Shown: positions 43,079-48,880 of the stretch, one piece after another
How positions within the stretch are numbered: the first letter of the stretch is position 1
Layout of the letters: each line of letters opens with the position of its first letter
Assembly (NCBI GenBank): GCA_015493525.1
Contig: WGCY01000022.1
Location: 1 to 48,880 of the forward strand
Reading direction: 5' to 3'
Source of the DNA: Bacteroidales bacterium
Lineage (GTDB): Bacteria > Bacteroidota > Bacteroidia > Bacteroidales > F082
DNA: 48,880 nt
Made by a program: the position numbers and the translations under genes
The notes under the pieces: generated by a model
Databases searched by the model: none
Told to the model about the DNA's origin: nothing
The model's input: only the letters and a program-made list of their open reading frames with translations

Positions 43079-45343
43079 TTAAAGTTGCTGTGCATCCATA
43101 ACAGCAATCATAATCATATTGACAATTTCGTTGACACTACTGCCCATTTGTAAAACATGGGCAGGTTTGTTCATGCCGTTTAACACCGGGCCGATGACTT
43201 CAAACCCGGAAGTCTGTTGTAGCAATTTGTAGGCAATGTTTGCAGCCTCCAGATTGGGAAAAATGAGGGTGTTTACCCTTTTGCCAAGCAACCTGGAAAG
43301 TGGAAAGCTCTCTTTCATCAACTCGCTGTTCAAGGCAATATTGGCTTGAATTTCGCCATCCACGCATGTATCGGGATGCTGCTTGTGGAGAATTTCAACG
43401 GCTTTTCGTATTTTGGCCGGGCCTTCTGCCGAAACAGAACCGAAGTTAGAATAAGAAAGCATGGCAATGTTGGGCTCCAGTTTGAAACTTTTCACCACCG
43501 AGGCTGTCTGCAACGTTATCTCCACAAGTTCTTCTGCCGTGGGGTTTTTGTTAACGGTGCAGTCGCTCAGGAACAAGGGGCCTTCTTTTGTCAGGACAAT
43601 ATACGTACCGCTGACCACATTAACCTCTTTTCTTTTGCCAATAACCTGTAAGGCAGGGCGGATAGCGGTAGGGTAATTTCGTGTCAGGCCCGATAACAGG
43701 GCGTCGGCAACGCCGTTTTCCACCAGCATGGCACTGTAGTAGGGCGATAATTTCAGTTTGTCTTTTGCCGTTTCCAGTGTCATTCCTTTGCGGAAGCGTT
43801 TTTCAAAAAGCTGTTGTGCATATTCCCGGCTCCTTTCTTTTTCTTCTTTGGATTTCATGTCAATGATTTCCACATCCTTCAGCTCCAGCTCATTTTTTTT
43901 GATAATTTGTTTGATCCTCTTTTTGTCGCCAAGCAATACCGGTATGGCCAGCTTTTCGTTGACGGCTATCTCGGCAGCTTTCAACATGGAGTAATGTTCG
44001 GCACTGGTCATCAGCACCCGTTTGGGATTGTGCTTGCAACTGGCTTTCATTCGGCGTTTTACAGGATTGGTAAGCCCCATTCGTTTGACGAGTTCTTCTT
44101 TGTATTTGTCCCAGTTTTTGACAGGTTGGCGTGCCACACCGGAATCCATGGCTGCTTTTGCCACGGCAGGGGCTATGGTTGTAATCAGGCGGGGGTCGGT
44201 CGCTTTGGGCAGGATATAATTTCTTCCGAATTTCAGGTTGTGCACGCTGTAAGCAATGTTTACCTCTTCCGGTACAGGTTCTTTGGCCAATGCGGCAATA
44301 GCTTTGGAAGCGGCAATTTTCATTTCATCGTTGATGGCAGTAGCTTTTACATCCAGGGCACCACGAAAAATATAAGGAAATCCCAGCAGGTTGTTGATTT
44401 GGTTGGGATAGTCAGAACGTCCGGTACCCATGATGACGTCGGGGCGGGTGCTCATGGCCTCTTCGTAAGAAATTTCCGGAATGGGATTGGCCATGGCAAA
44501 AACGATGGGATTGTCCGCCATGGTCAGCAGGTATTCTTTTTTCAATACGCCGCCGGCTGACAAACCGAGGAACATGTCGGCCCCTTTAATCCCTTCGGCA
44601 AGGGTATGAATGTTCCTGTCGGTGGCAAATTTTCGGTTTTCTTCCGAAAGGTCGGTTCTGTCCTTGGTGAGAATACCATTGATATCGGACATGACAATGT
44701 TCTCGGGTTTGACACCCAGCTTAATGTACATGGAGGTACAGGCACAGGCGGCGGCACCGGCACCGCTAACGAATAATTTAATTTTGTGGATGTCTTTACC
44801 GACAATTTCCAGCGCATTTAATAGTGCTGCACCGGTAATCATGGCTGTCCCGTGCTGGTCGTCGTGCATTACCGGGATGTCCAGCATATCTTTCAGCCTG
44901 CGTTCTATTTCAAAGCATTCCGGGGCTTTGATATCCTCCAGGTTGATTCCACCAAAAGTTGGCGCGATGGCTTTTACGGCAGCAATAAATTTATCGGGAT
45001 CTTTTTCATCCACTTCAATATCGAAGACATCGATATCGGAAAATACTTTAAACAAAAGTCCTTTTCCTTCCATGACCGGTTTGCCGGCCCCGGGACCGAT
45101 ATCGCCCAGCCCGAGAACTGCCGTTCCGTTGGAAATGACGGCCACCAGGTTGCCTTTTCCTGTATAACGGTATATGTCATCGTAATTTTCCTTGATGGCC
45201 ATACACGGGTCGGCAACCCCGGGCGTATAGGCCAGCGACAGGTCGCGTTGTGTGGAATAGGGTTTTGTGGGAACTACTTCGAGTTTTCCCGGCCGTCCCA
45301 AAGCATGATATTTGAAAGCATCTTTTCTAAATAACTTATCCAT
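43079..45343 (-). CDS. maeB: NADP-type malic enzyme with phosphotransacetylase-like domain (copy 2)
   Basis: The 754-residue protein has the same domains as its neighbour: [60 protein letters not shown] and [20 protein letters not shown] in the malic half, and PALQVIGKRKEVNVVSGTYI and DGEIQANIALNSELMKE in the phosphotransacetylase-like half. An upstream in-frame ATG (45370) lies inside the -7 box TACTTTTG (45375-45368, minus), so translation must begin at 45343, the position matching copy 1 ([10 protein letters not shown]). Paired malic enzymes can differ in NAD or NADP preference or in effector response; which applies here cannot be read from the sequence. Confidence 0.95.
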   Translation of the reverse strand: MDKLFRKDAFKYHALGRPGKLEVVPTKPYSTQRDLSLAYTPGVADPCMAIKENYDDIYRYTGKGNLVAVISNGTAVLGLGDIGPGAGKPVMEGKGLLFKVFSDIDVFDIEVDEKDPDKFIAAVKAIAPTFGGINLEDIKAPECFEIERRLKDMLDIPVMHDDQHGTAMITGAALLNALEIVGKDIHKIKLFVSGAGAAACACTSMYIKLGVKPENIVMSDINGILTKDRTDLSEENRKFATDRNIHTLAEGIKGADMFLGLSAGGVLKKEYLLTMADNPIVFAMANPIPEISYEEAMSTRPDVIMGTGRSDYPNQINNLLGFPYIFRGALDVKATAINDEMKIAASKAIAALAKEPVPEEVNIAYSVHNLKFGRNYILPKATDPRLITTIAPAVAKAAMDSGVARQPVKNWDKYKEELVKRMGLTNPVKRRMKASCKHNPKRVLMTSAEHYSMLKAAEIAVNEKLAIPVLLGDKKRIKQIIKKNELELKDVEIIDMKSKEEKERSREYAQQLFEKRFRKGMTLETAKDKLKLSPYYSAMLVENGVADALLSGLTRNYPTAIRPALQVIGKRKEVNVVSGTYIVLTKEGPLFLSDCTVNKNPTAEELVEITLQTASVVKSFKLEPNIAMLSYSNFGSVSAEGPAKIRKAVEILHKQHPDTCVDGEIQANIALNSELMKESFPLSRLLGKRVNTLIFPNLEAANIAYKLLQQTSGFEVIGPVLNGMNKPAHVLQMGSSVNEIVNMIMIAVMDAQQL

Positions 45344-45367
45344 TTTTTTGTTTTTTTTAACGGGCGG

Positions 45368-45375
45368 CAAAAGTA
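45368..45375 (-). promoter_or_regulatory. -7 promoter box of malic enzyme copy 2, decides its start
   Basis: TACTTTTG on the minus strand matches TAnnTTTG and overlaps the more upstream ATG (45370), leaving 45343 as the usable start. Confidence 0.55.
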
Positions 45376-45478
45376 CATTTCCTGTTCACAGGTTGTCCTG
45401 TAAAAACGAAGAAATTAGCTATTTAGAACCTATTTAGAATCTCACTTTACTCACCGGGGTCAATACACTTGGTTTTCA

Positions 45479-45486
45479 TATATTTG
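45479..45486 (+). promoter_or_regulatory. -7 promoter box directly before the MobB-like gene
   Basis: TATATTTG matches TAnnTTTG and ends 7 bases before the ATG at 45494, implying a leader of only a few bases. Confidence 0.55.
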
Positions 45487-45493
45487 CACCTGT

Positions 45494-46060
45494 ATGGATC
45501 AATTTAACCATCTGATTATTGTGGGCGGTACCGGCCGGAATATTGGAAAAACAACACTGGTTGAAAAACTGATTGAGAAATTTAGTCCGGCATACCCCAT
45601 CACTGCCGTAAAAATGGCCAATATCAAGCCTGGAAATGAACATTTTCACGGACACGATGTACGCTCTTTTCAGGACAAAATACTTATAACCAGGGAAAGC
45701 CGTATTGACGGCAACAAAGACAGTATGCGTTTTTTGAAAGCCGGTGCTGTTACTTCATGGTACGTTCAGACCGAAGATGCTTTTTTACCGGAGACGTTCC
45801 CTGAAATTGAAAAGCTGTTGAAGGAAGCCAAATGGAGCATTTGCGAATCGAACAGCCTGCGAAATTTCATTCGTCCCGCTTTGTTTATCATGGTAAAGGG
45901 AGAAGAAACCGGCCCGTCAAAAAAAGAGGTCCCCGTTTTGTTACAAAAAGCGGATGTGGTGGTTGAAGCCCTTCACAAAAAGGCTTTTGATGCACTGGTA
46001 AACCAGGTAGAAATCAAAAACGGGAAGTTTGTCCTTTCGGCTTCCCAAAGCCCTCTTTAG
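45494..46060 (+). CDS. P-loop NTPase, MobB-like
   Basis: The 188-residue cytoplasmic protein starts with a Walker A loop in IIVGGTGRNIGKTTLVEKLI and continues with PITAVKMANIKPGNEHFHGH, close to the start of MobB, a GTP-binding helper of molybdopterin guanine dinucleotide synthesis. The middle has GAVTSWYVQTEDAF and KWSICESNSLRNFIRPALFI, where CESNSL replaces the family's ExxG-like strand motif. No other molybdenum-cofactor genes are adjacent, so the true role may differ (SIMIBI-class GTPase of unknown target). It is convergent with the phosphatase gene 20 bases away. Confidence 0.7.
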   Translation: MDQFNHLIIVGGTGRNIGKTTLVEKLIEKFSPAYPITAVKMANIKPGNEHFHGHDVRSFQDKILITRESRIDGNKDSMRFLKAGAVTSWYVQTEDAFLPETFPEIEKLLKEAKWSICESNSLRNFIRPALFIMVKGEETGPSKKEVPVLLQKADVVVEALHKKAFDALVNQVEIKNGKFVLSASQSPL

Positions 46061-46080
46061 CACGTGCTGTTTCAATGGGT

Positions 46081-46794
46081 TCAGTCCGTTACCGGTTGAA
46101 CTTTGTACTCCATACTGTTGGTTTCCAGGGCCACCAGGTTGCCAAAACCGGGTTTGTTGTTCATGTAAATGCCGTTGTCCAAATCAATAAAATCGGGGGT
46201 TGGGTTGCGAATGGCCATATCAATAAATTCCAGGCTGACAGGTACATGGCCGTGAACGATGAACCGTTGGTTTATTTTCTGCCGGTCAACATGAAAATCT
46301 CTCGTCCACAGCATAGATACGGTATCGCTCAGGGGGTCAGCAAGATCAAAATTTAATCCGGCATGAACGGCAATGAATTTTTCTGTTTCCGCAAAATATT
46401 GCAGCGAAGCCATCCATTGGATGTATTTCTCCGGAATTCCGGAAGCACGGGTAGTCCCAAAATTTTCCATGGTTTGTTTTCCACCGAATATTTCCCATGC
46501 CTTTTGCCGCTGGGTCTTGGTTTTTATTCCTAAAAAAGTATTGTTGTTTTTGTCTGCTTCGTATGCTTTGACACAGGAATCTTCATGGTTTCCTTTGAGG
46601 GCTGTAATGTTGTAACCGTTTTTCTGTAAGTTCATTATGAAATCGAGGACCCCTTTGCTGTCCGGCCCGCGATCAATATAATCTCCAAGAAAAATCAGCA
46701 GGTCAGATTTGTCCGGTTTTATCTGCTGGTTCAGCATTGCCTCCAGTGTGGCGGCATAACCATGAATGTCAGGAATAATCCAGGTTTTTGGCAT
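46081..46794 (-). CDS. Serine/threonine protein phosphatase-like metallophosphoesterase
   Basis: The 237-residue protein has the full PPP-type motif set: WIIPDIHGYAATLEAML (DxH), IFLGDYIDRGPDSKGVLDFI (GDxxDRG), ITALKGNHEDSC (GNHE), later VHAGLNF and VHGHVPVS with metal-site histidines. Such bacterial enzymes dephosphorylate proteins or small molecules (ApaH- or PrpA-like). The length is typical for the bacterial PrpA/B group. It lies 120 bases after phosphoglycerate mutase on the same strand, beyond a terminator, so it is probably transcribed from its own promoter. Confidence 0.9.
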   Translation of the reverse strand: MPKTWIIPDIHGYAATLEAMLNQQIKPDKSDLLIFLGDYIDRGPDSKGVLDFIMNLQKNGYNITALKGNHEDSCVKAYEADKNNNTFLGIKTKTQRQKAWEIFGGKQTMENFGTTRASGIPEKYIQWMASLQYFAETEKFIAVHAGLNFDLADPLSDTVSMLWTRDFHVDRQKINQRFIVHGHVPVSLEFIDMAIRNPTPDFIDLDNGIYMNNKPGFGNLVALETNSMEYKVQPVTD

Positions 46795-46870
46795 AATAAG
46801 CAGTGTTTTATAAAGCAGGCAGTAGATTGTGTCCGGTTAAGTTTCAGCGTATTTTTTATGGAAAACAAAA

Positions 46871-46904
46871 GTTTTGCAACAGGATAACTGTCCCGTTGCA
46901 AAAC
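46871..46904 (-). terminator. Terminator of phosphoglycerate mutase
   Basis: GTTTTGCAAC (46871-46880) pairs exactly with GTTGCAAAAC (46895-46904). On the minus strand the stem is followed by TTTTGTTTTC. It lies 11 bases after the gene's stop. Confidence 0.8.
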
Positions 46905-46914
46905 CGGGAATTTA

Positions 46915-47661
46915 TTATTTTCCTTTGGCTTGGTTGGCTACTTTTTCCATTAGTTTTTTTACCTCTTCCGGGTCGCCGAGGAAATAGTCTTTTACAAAGT
47001 TCATGTCATCATCAAATTCAAACACGTAGGGGATTCCGGTAGGAATGTTAAATTTCAGGATTTCCTCTTTGCTCATGCCTTTCAGATGCATCACCAGTGC
47101 GCGCAGGCTGTTGCCGTGGGCAGCTACCAGCAAATCGCCCTGTTCTTTCAGCGAAGGTTTTATTTCACTTTCCCAGTAAGGCAGCATGCGTTCAATTACC
47201 TCTTTTAATGACTCTGTCAGTGGAAGTTCATCAGGCGTGAGGCTGGCATAGCGTGGATCAAAACGGGGGTTTCTTTCGTCGTCGTTGGTCAGGGGTTCGG
47301 GCGGAATATCAAAACTACGCCGCCACATCAAAACTTTCTCATCGCCGAATTTTTTGGCTGTTTCCGCCTTGTTCAACCCCTGAAGGTTGCCATAATGTTT
47401 TTCGTTGAGCCGCCAACTTTTCCGTTCTTCTATCCAAAGGCTGTCCATTTCTTCCAGCATAAGCCAGAGTGTTTTTATGGCACGGGTAAGGTAGGAAGTA
47501 TAGGCCAGGCGAAACTGAAACCCTTCTTTTTTAAGTGTCTGTCCTGCCTTTTTTGCTTCTTTGACCCCTTGTTCCGAAAGGGGGACATCGGTCCATCCCG
47601 TAAAGCGGTTTTCTTTGTTCCAAATGCTTTCTCCGTGCCGAACTAATACAAGTCGTTTCAT
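46915..47661 (-). CDS. gpmA: 2,3-bisphosphoglycerate-dependent phosphoglycerate mutase
   Basis: The 248-residue glycolytic enzyme interconverts 3- and 2-phosphoglycerate. It has the phosphohistidine motif [20 protein letters not shown], the TDVPLSEQG segment, [12 protein letters not shown], the long [20 protein letters not shown] and the second histidine in [20 protein letters not shown], with a C-terminal tail typical of the cofactor-dependent class. All catalytic residues are present and the length is standard. It is divergent from the polysaccharide deacetylase gene. Confidence 0.96.
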   Translation of the reverse strand: MKRLVLVRHGESIWNKENRFTGWTDVPLSEQGVKEAKKAGQTLKKEGFQFRLAYTSYLTRAIKTLWLMLEEMDSLWIEERKSWRLNEKHYGNLQGLNKAETAKKFGDEKVLMWRRSFDIPPEPLTNDDERNPRFDPRYASLTPDELPLTESLKEVIERMLPYWESEIKPSLKEQGDLLVAAHGNSLRALVMHLKGMSKEEILKFNIPTGIPYVFEFDDDMNFVKDYFLGDPEEVKKLMEKVANQAKGK

Positions 47662-47706
47662 GATTTTAATTTTATCAGTTTATGTTATTTGTTTCCGTTA
47701 AGGCCG

Positions 47707-47714
47707 TATCTTTG
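47707..47714 (+). promoter_or_regulatory. -7 promoter box directly before the deacetylase gene
   Basis: TATCTTTG matches TAnnTTTG and ends 7 bases before the ATG at 47722, implying a leader of only a few bases. Confidence 0.6.
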
Positions 47715-47721
47715 ACATCAA

Positions 47722-48330
47722 ATGAAATTTCAAACCCCGGCATTTATTCATCGTCTTTTTCCGGAACTTCTTTGGAATGTGCCGGTTACAGATGATGTTA
47801 TCTATCTTACATTCGACGACGGGCCTCACCCGGATATCACGCCAAAAGTACTGAATATTCTTTCGCAATTCGATGCCAAAGCCTGCTTTTTTTGCGTGGG
47901 AAACAATGTGCATAAGTATCCGGCAACGTTTCACGAAGTGCTGGATGCCGGTCATTTGGTTGGTAACCACAGCTATCATCATATCAACGGCTGGCGCACG
48001 CCGGATGAAGTTTATTTCAGGGATGTCGATGCTTGCAACAAACTGGTACATGCACGTTATTTCAGGCCGCCTTACGGCAAAATAAGGCCTTCACAAATAA
48101 AATACCTGAAAAAACATTATCAGCTGGTGATGTGGTCGGTGGTATCGTATGATTATGATGCAGGTATTTCAAAAGAAGAGTGCCTCAACATAGCCATTGA
48201 TAAAACTACCCGCGGCAGTATTGTGGTTTTTCACGACAGTGTGAAGGCCGAAAAAAACCTGCTGTATGCCCTGCCCCGTTACCTCGAACATTACGCCAAA
48301 AGGGGATACCGGTTTGAAATTTGGGAATAA
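47722..48330 (+). CDS. Polysaccharide deacetylase family protein
   Basis: The 202-residue protein is a NodB-domain deacetylase: YLTFDDGPHPDITPKVLNIL holds the catalytic and metal aspartates, VGNHSYHHINGW the metal histidines, RYFRPPYGKIRP the arginine motif, and GSIVVFHDSVKA the final histidine. The enzymes remove N-acetyl groups from peptidoglycan or other amino-sugar polymers. No signal peptide is evident at the N-terminus, so it may be cytoplasmic or use another route. Short homologues of this form are widespread in Bacteroidota. It precedes recX by 61 bases on the same strand. Confidence 0.92.
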   Translation: MKFQTPAFIHRLFPELLWNVPVTDDVIYLTFDDGPHPDITPKVLNILSQFDAKACFFCVGNNVHKYPATFHEVLDAGHLVGNHSYHHINGWRTPDEVYFRDVDACNKLVHARYFRPPYGKIRPSQIKYLKKHYQLVMWSVVSYDYDAGISKEECLNIAIDKTTRGSIVVFHDSVKAEKNLLYALPRYLEHYAKRGYRFEIWE

Positions 48331-48391
48331 CCGGGGAATTGTTTCAGGATTTTTTTGTATTTTCGACTACGCAAACCACTAAATAAAAACC

Positions 48392-48844
48392 ATGACACCG
48401 CCACCCGAATACCTGCTGGAAAAAGCCCGCAATTATTGCGCTTATCAGGAGCGTAGCATTTACGATGTGAAAACGAAACTGACACAGTGGAAAGCCACCG
48501 AAGAGGCCCTCGAAGAGATTATCAAAACCCTCAAAGCGGAGAACTATATCAACGAGGAACGTTTTGTCAAAGCCTTTGTCCTTGGAAAATTACGGCATAA
48601 CAAGTGGGGCAGGAACAGAATTTATTATGCATTGAAACAAAAACGGGTTCCCGAACTTTTTATTGAGATAGGCCTGAATGAGATTGATGAGGAGGAGTAT
48701 ATCAATACCCTGAAAGCTGTTTTGTTTTCAAAAAAGGTGAATGCCAAAGATGAGTTTACCCGCCAAAACAAGCTGGTGCGTTACGCAACACAAAAAGGTT
48801 TTCAGCCTGAGTTGATATGGAAAGTGCTGCGCGGGGAAGCCTGA
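48392..48844 (+). CDS. recX: Regulatory protein RecX
   Basis: The 150-residue protein has the three-helix repeats of RecX: LEKARNYCAYQERSIYDVKT KL at the N-terminus, EIIKTLKAENYINEERFVKA FVLGKLRHNKWGRNRIYYAL in the middle, and KLVRYATQKGFQPELIWKVL at the end. RecX binds RecA filaments and limits recombination and SOS activity. Length and motifs are normal. recA is not in this window. A -7-like box TATTTTCG (48359-48366, one mismatch) lies 25 bases before the start, but it may also be read from the deacetylase promoter. Confidence 0.92.
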   Translation: MTPPPEYLLEKARNYCAYQERSIYDVKTKLTQWKATEEALEEIIKTLKAENYINEERFVKAFVLGKLRHNKWGRNRIYYALKQKRVPELFIEIGLNEIDEEEYINTLKAVLFSKKVNAKDEFTRQNKLVRYATQKGFQPELIWKVLRGEA

Positions 48845-48880
48845 ACCTGGCAGGGAAAAACTTTAAACAGTTTGAAACTA

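Overview
The window looks like a chromosomal segment of a Bacteroidota bacterium, probably Bacteroidales/Marinilabiliales-like. Supporting signs are TAnnTTTG-type -7 promoter boxes in front of many genes, almost no Shine-Dalgarno sequences, a two-subunit methylmalonyl-CoA mutase, large malic enzymes with a C-terminal phosphotransacetylase-like domain, a Kdo transferase (hence a lipopolysaccharide-bearing Gram-negative), lipoproteins of Bacteroidota type, and the C-terminal remnant of a TonB-dependent receptor. Genus cannot be set from the sequence alone. No tRNA, rRNA or CRISPR array was recognised.

Layout. Positions 1-700 hold the start of a transposase-like gene running off the left edge, strong foldback sequence and REP-like DNA. 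Positions 714-1752 are a peroxide-stress pair (Fur/PerR-type regulator and rubrerythrin) behind a 20-bp operator-like palindrome. Positions 2352-9918 form a compact, A+T-rich type I restriction-modification operon in the order XRE regulator, hsdR, RhuM-PLD fusion, hsdS, REP-associated tyrosine transposase (RAYT), hsdM; all junctions overlap or are only a few bases apart. The RAYT gene, between hsdS and hsdM, carries a perfect 28-bp palindrome inside its own reading frame. This is the most interesting part of the window.

Positions 10300-19748 carry an iron-type alcohol dehydrogenase, a dihydropyrimidinase-like amidohydrolase with a YgjV-like membrane protein, a GIY-YIG protein, both methylmalonyl-CoA mutase subunits, a decayed TonB receptor end and a multi-pass acyltransferase-like membrane protein. 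Positions 19803-36649 carry cell-envelope and peptide/nitrogen functions: penicillin-acylase-family hydrolase, S9 peptidase, leucyl aminopeptidase, Kdo transferase, an orphan HlyD-type adaptor, a secreted protein of unknown function, a TauE-type permease, a glucosaminidase, an MBL-fold hydrolase divergent from adenine deaminase, an ArsR-type regulator, an Ig-like lipoprotein and an FKBP lipoprotein.

Positions 36699-48844 are largely central metabolism: a sirtuin, malate dehydrogenase, acyl-CoA ligase and two tandem malic enzymes. Together with methylmalonyl-CoA mutase these connect the C4 acids (succinate, malate) with pyruvate and propionate. The segment ends with a MobB-like P-loop protein, a phosphatase, phosphoglycerate mutase, a polysaccharide deacetylase and RecX. 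Several intergenic spaces hold long foldback (REP-like) sequences, and at least four genes have a -7 box only 7-8 bases before the ATG, suggesting leaderless or nearly leaderless mRNAs.
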